From assembly GCA_038227745.1 (NCBI GenBank), contig JBBRPS010000001.1, positions 1 through 51,887 on the forward strand: a stretch of DNA of 51,887 nucleotides, given 5' to 3'. Below the pieces are notes generated by a model. That model was given only the letters and a program-made list of their open reading frames with translations, made no database searches and was not told where the DNA came from. Position 1 is the stretch's first letter. Each line of letters starts with the position of its first letter. Positions 26,356-33,382 of this stretch are shown in pieces. A program made the position numbers and the translations under genes. The stretch is from DASPXY01 sp038227745 (lineage in GTDB: Bacteria > Planctomycetota > Planctomycetia > Gemmatales > Gemmataceae).

Positions 26356-26405
26356 TGACGATCGCCCCGCCGGACGAGCGCGGCCAGATGCGCCCGTCGC
26401 GGTGA
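26150..26405 (+). pseudogene. secretin C-terminal tail in the -1 frame (apparent frameshift)
   Basis: The secretin frame runs to a TGA at 26353-26355 with an Arg/Ala/Pro-rich, unnatural ending. The frame one base back (positions divisible by 3) reads on from about 26190 as a Pro/Ala/Gly-rich tail ending in VPINVMTIAPPDERGQMRPS, with a stop at 26403-26405. Third positions there are almost all G or C, as in real coding sequence of this genome. One missing base, or a programmed -1 slip, somewhere between about 26175 and 26200 would join them. The intact product would be about 2052 residues. A sequencing error is the simplest alternative. Confidence 0.6.
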
Positions 26406-26524
26406 CCGGGGCAGTACGCCGCGAGCCGGGGGCTGACGTCCCCGGCTCGCCGGCGTCGAAACAGCCATTTCGTTGCGAATCCGATCAACGACAGCCGCTT
26501 CGATCCGAAAGGGAAGGGATTCCC

Positions 26525-27310
26525 ATGACGCTCGGTAGGGAAAACACAGGGCGCGGACGAGCCGGGCGGGGCTGGGGACCGCGGGCGGCGCTGCTGGGCA
26601 GCCTGACCGTGGTCGCGGCCCTTTCCGGTGGGTGCGTGACGCTCAAGTCGTTCTGCGGCCTGGAACCGCCGCCGGTCGGCATCCCGTGCCGGATCGCCGT
26701 CACCTGGAAGAATTGCCTGATGAATACGCAGGACCCGGTCAACGGCGGCGCGGACCTGCGCGGCCTGGCCGGCCGGGTGTACCTGTTCGCCAACGAGTGC
26801 GACCTGCCGGTGAGCGGCGACGGCCAGGTGATCGTCGACCTGTACGACGAGCGCCCGATCGCCGCGGGCGGCCCGGCCGTGGCCCTGGAGCGCTGGGTGC
26901 TCTCGAAGGACATCCTCAAGCAGCTCCTGCGCAAGGACGCTATCGGCTGGGGCTACACCCTGTTCCTGCCCTGGGTGAAGACCTACCGCCCGGACCTCAC
27001 CCAGCTCCACATGCGGGTCTGCTACGTCCGGGAGGACAAAACGCCCCTTTACGCCAGCGACTCGATTCACCTGAACCACGGCGAGCAGTTCTTCCACCAC
27101 AGCAGCACGACGGAGACGACCACTAAAGAGCGCTCCCAGACGGCCGCGACCGCCGCGGCGCCGCAACCGTTCGTGCGTGCGGCCGTCGCCCAGCCGGCGC
27201 CGCAGGGCGTCATCGAGGCGACGCCACAGCCGCTCATCCTCCAGACCGGCGCCCAGTCGCCCGTCCAGGCCAATGCGTCGCCCGCGTGGATCGGCATGGC
27301 CAAACGGTAA
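26525..27310 (+). CDS. putative lipoprotein next to the secretin
   Basis: This is a 261-residue protein of no family I recognise. Seen: a basic N-terminus, hydrophobic segment LLGSLTVVAALSGGC with a lipobox-like SGGC (Cys37 would be lipidated), a globular part (about 45-190) with CRIAVTWKN, a beta-rich GRVYLFANECDLPVSGDGQVIVDLYDERP and YRPDLTQLHMRVCYVRED, then a low-complexity Ala/Gln/Pro tail. The ATG at 26525 has a GAAGGGA site. It starts 119 bases after the secretin tail and is in the same direction, so it could act with the secretin, for example as a pilotin that helps it reach the outer membrane. That role is inferred from position and the lipobox only. Confidence 0.75.
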   Translation: MTLGRENTGRGRAGRGWGPRAALLGSLTVVAALSGGCVTLKSFCGLEPPPVGIPCRIAVTWKNCLMNTQDPVNGGADLRGLAGRVYLFANECDLPVSGDGQVIVDLYDERPIAAGGPAVALERWVLSKDILKQLLRKDAIGWGYTLFLPWVKTYRPDLTQLHMRVCYVREDKTPLYASDSIHLNHGEQFFHHSSTTETTTKERSQTAATAAAPQPFVRAAVAQPAPQGVIEATPQPLILQTGAQSPVQANASPAWIGMAKR

Positions 27311-27317
27311 GGCGAGC

Positions 27318-27415
27318 GGCGGGAAAACGCGTACCCGTAGGACGGATTGGCAATCCGTCCGCTGCCGAATCCGGACGGATTGCCAATCCGTCCTACGGGT
27401 ACGCGTTTTCCCGCC
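27318..27415. repeat. perfect 43-bp inverted repeat between convergent genes
   Basis: Arms 27318-27360 and 27373-27415 are exact reverse complements around a 12-base loop. Each arm contains its own palindrome (GGACGGATTG-GCAATCCGTCC). It starts 8 bases after the lipoprotein stop and its right end touches the stop codon of the minus-strand WD40 gene (27416). It is placed as a bidirectional terminator, but has no U-tract; the arms probably spread as a repeat. Confidence 0.92.
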
Positions 27416-29317
27416 TCAGCGGGCGCTCCCCCACAACCGCACCGTCCCGTCACTGCTCGCCGAGGCAGCCCAGCGGCCGTCGCCGGAGAACGCGACGGAC
27501 CACACCTGGTCCGTGTGCCCCTCCAGCGTGCGCACCTCCTCGCCGGTCTCGATGTCCCACAGCCGCAGCGTGGCGTCGCGCCCCGCGGACAGGGTACGGC
27601 GCCCGTCCGGCGACACCGCCACGCCCTGCACGTAGCCCTTGTTGCCGACGTAGGTGCGGATCTCCTTCCCCGTCTCCAGGTCCCACAGCTTCAGCGTTTT
27701 GTCGGTGCCGCACGAGACGGCGCGGCGGCCGTCGGGCAGGAAGGCAACGCCGAGCACCGTGTCACGGTGGCCCGTCAGCTTGAGCAATTCGCTGCCGGTC
27801 GCCACGTCCCACAGCCGCACGGTCTTGTCGAGGCTGCCGGACAGGGCTCGCCGGCCGTCGCGCGACAGGGCCACGCTCCAGACGAAATGGTCGTGGCCGC
27901 GGAACTGGCGCACCTCCTTGCCGGACTTCACGTCCCACAGCCGCAGCAGCCGGTCGTCGCCGCCGGACAACACCTGCCGGCCGTCGCGCGAGAACGCCAC
28001 GCTGCGGACGTAGTCGTCGCTGCCGGCCAGCTCGCGCACCTCGCGCCCCGAGACGGGGTCCCACAGGCGGATGCTCTTGTCGAAGCCGCCGGACAGGACG
28101 TGCCGACCGTCCGGCGCGTAGGCGACGGTCCACACCGGGCCGCGATGGCCGTCGAGGCGGCGCAGTTCCTTGCCGGTGCGCGCGTCCCACAGGCGCACCG
28201 TGCCGTCGGCGCCGCCGGAGACGACCTTGCGGGCGTCGGGGGAGAAGGCGGCGCTGAAGACCGGGCCGGAGTGGCCCTCGAAGCGGCGCACCTCGCCGAC
28301 GATCTCGCCGATGCGGTACTCGGGCGGCAGCGCTTCGGTGATGGCCTTGAGGCGCAGCTCGGCCAGGGCGCGCTGCTTCTCGCCGAGGTGCGCCGACGCC
28401 CGCTGGTACCACGAGAAGGCGCGCAGCAGCATCTGGTATTTCGCGGCGCCCTCCTCCATGCCGGCGGCGTTCAGCCAGCCCTCGGCGAGGGCGAACTGCT
28501 CGGCGGGCTTCTCGGGCGGGGTCATTTCCTTCGTCGCGAGCGCGCCGAGGCGCGCGTCGCCGGACTTCGCCAGCAGCGGCAGGCCGCGCTCCCAGTTGCC
28601 CCGGGTGAAGGCCTGGTAGCGTCCCATGACGAGGTTAGCCCGGGCATCGTCGGGGTTCTGGCGCAGCGTGTCGGCGAAGGGCTTGATCTTCGCGTAGGCG
28701 TCCTGGAGTTTCTGGACCTCCTGGCCGCGGCGCTGGACGCCGCGCACCAGGGCGACGACCTTGAGCTTCCGCGCCGCCGCCTCGGCCGTGTTGACCAGGG
28801 CGCGGGCGTGGTCGTAATCATCGGTGTTCAGCGCCTCCTCGAGGAGCATGAGGGAGGCATCGATGACGGACTGGTAGGCGTCGGGGGTGGCGGTCGCCTT
28901 GCTGGCGGCGTTGAGGGCGGACACCTTGAGGGCGAACGCCTCAGCCGGCGTGACGGCGAAGTCCTGGGTGGTCTCCTCGACGGCCTGGAGGGCGACGGGA
29001 GCGTCGCCGGCCCGGGCGGCGAGGCGGCGCGCTTCCTGGAAGAGGGCGTAGCGGCCGGCGCGGTCGTCGTTGGTCTCCTTGCCCTCCTGGAGGAGGGTGC
29101 GCGCCAGCGCCGAGGCGGCGGCGGCGTCCTTCTCCGCCTTCGCATACTCGTCGGCGTACAGCTCCTTGATAAGGTCGAGGGCCTTGGTGACGGCGCGCTG
29201 GGGTGGGACGGCGGCCGGAAAGCGGGCCGGGCCGCCGGCGGCCGGCGCCCACGTGAGGCCGAAGACCAGGGCGAGCGCCAGCAGGCCGGCACAGGCGCCG
29301 AAAGTGCGTGAAAGCAT
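27416..29317 (-). CDS. secreted helical-repeat / WD40 beta-propeller protein
   Basis: This is a 633-residue protein. A signal-like N-terminus (hydrophobic about 8-24) is followed by a helical region (about 35-340) with TPR-like helix pairs such as YALFQEARRLAARAGDAPVALQAVEE and NPDDARANLVMGRYQAF. Seven regular WD40 units follow (about 345-630), each with GH...V.SVAFS.DGR..LSGG.D..LRLWD, giving one complete seven-bladed propeller. It probably acts as a scaffold outside the cytoplasm; no catalytic residues are visible. The ATG at 29317 was chosen over the upstream frame because AGAGGG precedes it and the upstream codons are repeat DNA (inverted repeat 29354-29415). The same helical-plus-propeller architecture is seen after the kinase domain of the protein at 37515-42368, though there the order is reversed. 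Confidence 0.88.
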   Translation of the reverse strand: MLSRTFGACAGLLALALVFGLTWAPAAGGPARFPAAVPPQRAVTKALDLIKELYADEYAKAEKDAAAASALARTLLQEGKETNDDRAGRYALFQEARRLAARAGDAPVALQAVEETTQDFAVTPAEAFALKVSALNAASKATATPDAYQSVIDASLMLLEEALNTDDYDHARALVNTAEAAARKLKVVALVRGVQRRGQEVQKLQDAYAKIKPFADTLRQNPDDARANLVMGRYQAFTRGNWERGLPLLAKSGDARLGALATKEMTPPEKPAEQFALAEGWLNAAGMEEGAAKYQMLLRAFSWYQRASAHLGEKQRALAELRLKAITEALPPEYRIGEIVGEVRRFEGHSGPVFSAAFSPDARKVVSGGADGTVRLWDARTGKELRRLDGHRGPVWTVAYAPDGRHVLSGGFDKSIRLWDPVSGREVRELAGSDDYVRSVAFSRDGRQVLSGGDDRLLRLWDVKSGKEVRQFRGHDHFVWSVALSRDGRRALSGSLDKTVRLWDVATGSELLKLTGHRDTVLGVAFLPDGRRAVSCGTDKTLKLWDLETGKEIRTYVGNKGYVQGVAVSPDGRRTLSAGRDATLRLWDIETGEEVRTLEGHTDQVWSVAFSGDGRWAASASSDGTVRLWGSAR

Positions 29318-29353
29318 AGAACCCTCTGAGAAGGAGTGAAAGCAATGGTGCCT

Positions 29354-29415
29354 CGTGGGGACGAGCTTCCAGCTTGTCCCTCTTCCCCGGGACAAGCTGA
29401 AAGCTCGTCCCCACG
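29354..29415. repeat. 27-bp inverted repeat in a divergent promoter region
   Basis: Arm 29354-29380 (CGTGGGGACGAGCTTCCAGC...) pairs with 29389-29415 with one C/T difference. The loop is TCTTCCCC. It lies between the divergent WD40 gene and the ABC ATPase gene, only 70 bases before the latter's start. It belongs to a different sequence family from the other inverted repeats in the window. Confidence 0.88.
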
Positions 29416-29485
29416 GGCCGCGCCGCCGTCAGGCATCTTATCGCCTTCGGTTGCGAGGGGCACCTGGGCCTGCTATACCAGAGGC

Positions 29486-30397
29486 ATGGCCGCCGTCGAA
29501 CTCGAGCACGTCACCAAGACCTTCGGCGCCCACACCGCGGTGGACGACCTGAGCCTGCAGGTGCCGGCCGGCACCGTGTACGGCTTCATCGGCCCCAACG
29601 GCTCGGGCAAGACGACCACGCTGCGCATGATCGTCCGCATCCTCCACCCCGACCGCGGCCGCATCCGCGTCCTGGGCGCGGAGTCCCACGGCGCCGCCAA
29701 CGACCGCGTCGGCTACCTGCCCGAGGAGCGCGGCCTGTACAAGACAATGAAGGTCCGCGACATCCTCCGCTTCTACGCCGAACTCAAGGGCATGCGCGAC
29801 AGCCGCGCCGCCATCGCCTCGTGGCTGGAGCGCCTGGCGCTGGCCGACTGGGCCGACAAGAAAGTGCAGGCGCTCAGCAAGGGCATGGCGCAGAAGGTGC
29901 AGTTCATCGCCACCGTCGTGGCCCGGCCGGAACTGGTGCTGCTCGACGAGCCGTTCAGCGGCCTCGACCCGGTCAACGCCGAGGTGCTGCGCGCCGCCGT
30001 CCTCGACCTGAAGCGCGACGGGGCCACGGTCATCTTCTCGACGCACGACATGAGCATGGCCGAGAAGATGTGCGACTTCATCTTCATGATCCACAAGGGG
30101 CGCAAGGTGCTCGACGGCACGCTGGCGGAGATCCAGGCGGGCTACGGGCAGGACATCCTGCGCGTAGAGGTCGATGGGGACGGGGCGGCTCTGGCCGATC
30201 TGCCCGGCGTGGCACACGTGACCGACTTCGGCCGGCTGCAGGAGCTGCGCCTGGAGCCGCACACCGACGCGCAGCAGGTGCTGGCGGCGCTGATGGCGCG
30301 CGGGCGGGTGCGCCACTTCGAGGTCGCGCACCCGACGCTGAACGACATCTTCGTGCGCATCGCCGGGCCGGCGGCGGAGGGCAACGGTCAGCAATGA
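29486..30397 (+). CDS. ABC transporter ATP-binding protein (NatA-like)
   Basis: This is a 303-residue ATPase. Seen: Walker A GPNGSGKTTT (36-45), Q-loop region LPEERGLYKTMKVRDIL, signature LSKGM (130-134, a variant of LSGGQ), Walker B LVLLDEP (150-156), D-loop SGLD and H-loop His187 (STHD). The C-terminal 80 residues (DILRVEVDGDGAAL...HFEVAHPTLNDIFVRI) are the DUF4162-like tail of NatA/drug-resistance ATPases. It should energise the ABC-2 permease encoded at 31128, the next gene on this strand. The ATG at 29486 has a close GAGG; the frame is open upstream into repeat DNA. Exported substrate unknown: sodium, a drug or a lipid are all possible for this family. Confidence 0.93.
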   Translation: MAAVELEHVTKTFGAHTAVDDLSLQVPAGTVYGFIGPNGSGKTTTLRMIVRILHPDRGRIRVLGAESHGAANDRVGYLPEERGLYKTMKVRDILRFYAELKGMRDSRAAIASWLERLALADWADKKVQALSKGMAQKVQFIATVVARPELVLLDEPFSGLDPVNAEVLRAAVLDLKRDGATVIFSTHDMSMAEKMCDFIFMIHKGRKVLDGTLAEIQAGYGQDILRVEVDGDGAALADLPGVAHVTDFGRLQELRLEPHTDAQQVLAALMARGRVRHFEVAHPTLNDIFVRIAGPAAEGNGQQ

Positions 30398-30405
30398 AAG
30401 GGTGC

Positions 30406-30759
30406 CTACGGCAGTTCGAGCGCTGCTTTGAGGCACTCGTCTAGCTTCTGCTCGAGGACGTCTGACAGGTGCCCAAGCGTCTGCTTGATGCGGGCCTGGG
30501 AAATGGTGTAGATGTTCTCGCACTTCACCGCCGACGGTGCGGACAGGCCCGACGCGGCCCCATCCGGCGTCGCGGGGTCCACGAGAAACTGCGTCGGCTC
30601 CCCCACGTGCCGCAGGTTGGTGGTCACGCCGACCACAAGGGTGCTCAGCAGCCGGCCGTTGTTGCGGTCGCACTGCACGATCACCGCCGGTCGCTCCTTC
30701 CCACCGCGGCGGTCGTAATACGGGATTTCCACGACGATGACGTCCCCGCGTCGGCTCAT
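30406..30759 (-). CDS. PemK/MazF-family toxin
   Basis: This is a 117-residue toxin-like protein. It begins RRGDVIVVEIPYYDRRGGKERPAVIVQ, the first beta strands and RP motif of the MazF/PemK fold, followed by LVVGVTTNL and SAVKCENIYTISQARIKQTLGHLSDVLEQKL, the C-terminal strands and helix. Members are ribosome-independent mRNA interferases. The gene overlaps the antitoxin-like gene by four bases (ATGA), the usual arrangement. It runs against the ABC genes that flank it and ends only 8 bases from the ABC ATPase stop. Whether it is an active RNase cannot be told from sequence. Confidence 0.85.
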   Translation of the reverse strand: MSRRGDVIVVEIPYYDRRGGKERPAVIVQCDRNNGRLLSTLVVGVTTNLRHVGEPTQFLVDPATPDGAASGLSAPSAVKCENIYTISQARIKQTLGHLSDVLEQKLDECLKAALELP

Positions 30760-30977
30760 GCGCTCTCCCGCGAAGGCTCATCCAGGACCTCGTTCGCCAG
30801 GGGCCCCATCTCCTCCACCGCCGCGATCTCGTCTTCCTCTTCGAGCACGGCGCGCACCCGCTCGAACATTCCTTCCGGCAGGAGGACGAACATCTCTTTC
30901 GTCGCGGGATTCACGGCCCGGGGGGGCCACCCGCTTTTGGCAAGAAGCCGCTGCTGCTGGTCGGTCAGTTCAATCAT
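30756..30977 (-). CDS. putative antitoxin of the PemK/MazF-like toxin
   Basis: This is a 73-residue acidic protein just upstream of, and overlapping, the toxin gene. It starts MIELTDQQQRLLAKSGWPPR and continues VNPATKEMFVLLPEGMFERVRAVLEEEDE. The length, acidity and position are those of an antitoxin. No classic ribbon-helix-helix or AbrB domain is obvious; the first part resembles small antitoxins of planctomycetes and cyanobacteria in which LT..Q...L pairs with a ..P....Y/FVLL strand. The ATG at 30977 has a good AAAGGAGA site. It would neutralise the toxin and may repress the pair. Confidence 0.78.
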   Translation of the reverse strand: MIELTDQQQRLLAKSGWPPRAVNPATKEMFVLLPEGMFERVRAVLEEEDEIAAVEEMGPLANEVLDEPSRESA

Positions 30978-31127
30978 GGCTGTCTCCTTTACCCGCATCT
31001 TACCCTTCCGCCGCTTCGGCCGGCAAGTACACTACCCGCCCCCTGCGCTGCCTATAATAGCCGCGGTGCCTATCATGGGGCTGTGATCCCCTTGGCGATC
31101 AGATCGGGACCCGGGTGGGGAACGGCC

Positions 31128-32477
31128 ATGCGTAAGATGCTCGTCGTCGCCGCCCGCGAGTACCAGGCCGCCGTCCGCACCAAGACCTTCCTCCTCAGCC
31201 TCCTCATCATGCCCTTCATGATGGGCGGCAGCATCATCCTGCAGGTCCTCCTCCAGGACGTCGTCGATACCGGCGACAAGCGCTACGCCCTCATCGACCG
31301 CGCGCCGGCGAAGGGCGCCGCGAAGGTGATCCGCGACGCCGTGACGGCCTACAACGCGACCATCCACGCCGGCAAGCAGCAGGTGAGGGCGAAGCTCTTC
31401 CTCGAAGAGGTGCCGCCCCGCGGCGCCACGAAACAGGAGCAGGGCCGGCAGCGCTACGAACTGTCCGAGCGGGTGCGGCAGGGCGAGCTCCTCGGCTTCC
31501 TCGAAATCCTCGATGGCGACGACGCCACACCGCCGGCCGGCATCTCCGTCGGCCCCGGGGACGGGGAGAAGCCGTACGTCCTCCTCCGCTACGAGTCGAA
31601 CCGCCCCGACCCCGGTCTTGCCGAACTGGCCAGGAAGGCGCTGACGAGATCCTTCCGGACGCAACTGGCCAAGAAGAGCAAGCTGACCGAGCCGGAGCGG
31701 CGCGTCCTGATGGAGCCGGTGGCGGTGGAGGCGAAGGGCCTGTCGGTGCTCGACCCGAAGACGGGCAAGGTCGAGGAGGGGTCGGACCAGAGCCGCATTG
31801 CCGCCATCGTCGCGCCGGTCGGCCTGACGATGCTGATGTTCATGGTAGTGCTGATGGGGGCGACGCCGCTGATGCAGGGCGTCGTCGAGGAGAAGATGCA
31901 GCGCATCGCCGAGGTGCTGCTCGGGTCGGTGCGGCCGTTCGAGCTGATGATGGGCAAGCTGATCGGCATGGCGGGCGTGTCGCTGACGATCACGGCGGTC
32001 TACCTGGGCGGGGCGTACTGGGCGGCGCTGCACTACGGCTTCGCGGAGAGCCTGGGCTGGGACCTGCTGCTGTGGTTCGTGGCGTACCAGGTGCTGGCGG
32101 CGCTGATGTACGGCTCACTGTTCATCGCCATCGGGGCGGCGTGTACGGAGATGAAGGAGACGCAGAATCTCCTGTTGCCGGTGATGCTGCTGGTGTCGCT
32201 GCCGATGTTCATCATCGGCAGCGTGCTGCGCGAGCCGAACAACCCGGTGGCGGTGGGGATGTCGTTCTTCCCGTTCGCGACGCCGATGCTGATGCTGACG
32301 CGAATGGGCATCCCGCCGGGCGTCCCGTGGTGGCAGCCGGTGGTGGGTGTGGTGCTGGTGCTGCTGACGACGGTGCTGTGCGTCTGGGCGGCGGGGCGCA
32401 TCTTCCGCGTCGGCATCCTGATGCAGGGCAAGGGAGCGCGCCTCGGCGAGATGTTCAAGTGGGTGTTCCGCGGCTGA
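31128..32477 (+). CDS. ABC-2 type permease (NatB-like)
   Basis: This is a 449-residue membrane protein. One helix near the N-terminus (about 18-40) is followed by a large extracytoplasmic domain (about 45-235) and then about five helices (APVGLTMLMFMVVLMGATPLMQG, LIGMAGVSLTITAVYLGGAYW, LLLWFVAYQVLAALMYGSLFIAIGA, NLLLPVMLLVSLPMFIIGSVL, VVGVVLVLLTTVLCVWAAG). EEKMQRIAEVLLGSVRPFELMMGKL is the conserved coupling segment of ABC-2/NatB permeases. It pairs with the ATPase gene at 29486, which lies 730 bases upstream with the toxin-antitoxin pair between. The ATG at 31128 was chosen because GGGTGGGG precedes it and the next residues (MRKMLVVAAREY) match the family start. Confidence 0.9.
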   Translation: MRKMLVVAAREYQAAVRTKTFLLSLLIMPFMMGGSIILQVLLQDVVDTGDKRYALIDRAPAKGAAKVIRDAVTAYNATIHAGKQQVRAKLFLEEVPPRGATKQEQGRQRYELSERVRQGELLGFLEILDGDDATPPAGISVGPGDGEKPYVLLRYESNRPDPGLAELARKALTRSFRTQLAKKSKLTEPERRVLMEPVAVEAKGLSVLDPKTGKVEEGSDQSRIAAIVAPVGLTMLMFMVVLMGATPLMQGVVEEKMQRIAEVLLGSVRPFELMMGKLIGMAGVSLTITAVYLGGAYWAALHYGFAESLGWDLLLWFVAYQVLAALMYGSLFIAIGAACTEMKETQNLLLPVMLLVSLPMFIIGSVLREPNNPVAVGMSFFPFATPMLMLTRMGIPPGVPWWQPVVGVVLVLLTTVLCVWAAGRIFRVGILMQGKGARLGEMFKWVFRG

Positions 32478-32480
32478 TTG

Positions 32481-32597
32481 TCCACCCGGGGTTCCGGCCC
32501 CTCCACCCGGGGTTCCGGCCCCTCCGCGCGGGGTTCCGGCCCCTCCGCCTGGGGTTCCGGCCCCTCCGCCCGGGGTTCCGGCCCCTCCGCCCGGGGT
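32481..32597. repeat. 21-base tandem repeat, five full copies plus a partial
   Basis: The unit begins TCCACCCGGGGTTCCGG and repeats every 21 bases at 32481, 32502, 32523, 32544 and 32565, with a shortened copy from 32586. Copies differ by one or two bases. The following stretch (about 32605-32622) contains the reverse complement CGGAACCCCGGGCGG, so the last copy can fold into a hairpin. It fills the gap between the ABC permease stop and the next start (32633) and is close to the latter's expected promoter and ribosome site. Confidence 0.92.
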
Positions 32598-32632
32598 GGA
32601 GTCTTCGGAACCCCGGGCGGACAGGCTCCATC

Positions 32633-33382
32633 ATGAACTCATCCTCCCCGACCTTCCTGCAGCGTGCCGCCGGCCTGTTCGTCGCCTGGCAGCTCGTCTT
32701 CATCCTGGCGTCGAACGTACTCTTCCTGGTCTATCAGGTCGCCATGCGGCAGGCCGGCGGCGCACCCGGCGCGGCGGTCACGTTCCTGTCGCGCGCCACG
32801 GGGCCTTATGCGGAGGCGACGGGGCAACTGCAGGGCTGGTCGCTGTACTCCCCGGACGTGCCCCACCGCGTCGGCCTCGCCGTGACCGAGCTGCGCTGGG
32901 CCGACGGCCGCTCGATCAAGCTGCCGCCCAGCAACGAGCCCGAGGACCTCAACCACTTCTTCCGAGCCCCCGGCGAGGGCCGCATGCTGAACTACGAGGC
33001 TCACTTGCGGCTCGTGCTGCTGACGTGGACGCCGGAGGACGCCGCGGAACACCCCGACCTGTGGCGCGGCCTGGTGGCCGACGAGCTGCGCCGGCGCAGC
33101 TCCGCCATGCAAGCCTACCTGGCCTGGCAGCGCGACCGCCATCTCCGCCGGCACCCCGGCGAGGCCCCACCCGGCGAACTGGTGCTCTGGGTGCGCCTCT
33201 ACGACATTCCCCCTCCGGGAACGACACCCTGGACGTGGCCCGGCCCCACACAGGTTCCGCTCGCCCGCTGGCGTCCGGGGCGCGAGCCGGGGCCGGGATA
33301 CCTGCCCCTGGAGATGTACGACGTGATCGCGTGGCCCGAGTGGCGCTTCCTCCCCGTCCCCGAGAAGGCGGAGGCGCCATGA
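32633..33382 (+). CDS. single-pass membrane protein encoded with HTTM protein (unknown)
   Basis: This is a 249-residue protein with no named family that I can assign. One membrane helix lies at about 11-35 (AAGLFVAWQLVFILASNVLFLVYQVA), followed by a soluble part: LQGWSLYSPDVPHRVGLAVTELRW, NYEAHLRLVLLTW, and an Arg-rich helix RRRSSAMQAYLAWQRDRHLRRHPG, then LVLWVRLYDIPPPGT. It overlaps the HTTM gene by four bases (ATGA), so the two are translated together. In other bacteria HTTM proteins often have such a small membrane partner, so they probably form one complex (inference). No clear Shine-Dalgarno precedes the ATG at 32633. Confidence 0.75.
   Translation: MNSSSPTFLQRAAGLFVAWQLVFILASNVLFLVYQVAMRQAGGAPGAAVTFLSRATGPYAEATGQLQGWSLYSPDVPHRVGLAVTELRWADGRSIKLPPSNEPEDLNHFFRAPGEGRMLNYEAHLRLVLLTWTPEDAAEHPDLWRGLVADELRRRSSAMQAYLAWQRDRHLRRHPGEAPPGELVLWVRLYDIPPPGTTPWTWPGPTQVPLARWRPGREPGPGYLPLEMYDVIAWPEWRFLPVPEKAEAP

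Noticed and set aside
32481..32597. CRISPR array
   Set aside because: The 21-base units are directly adjacent with no spacers, and no cas genes are present; this is a simple tandem repeat.
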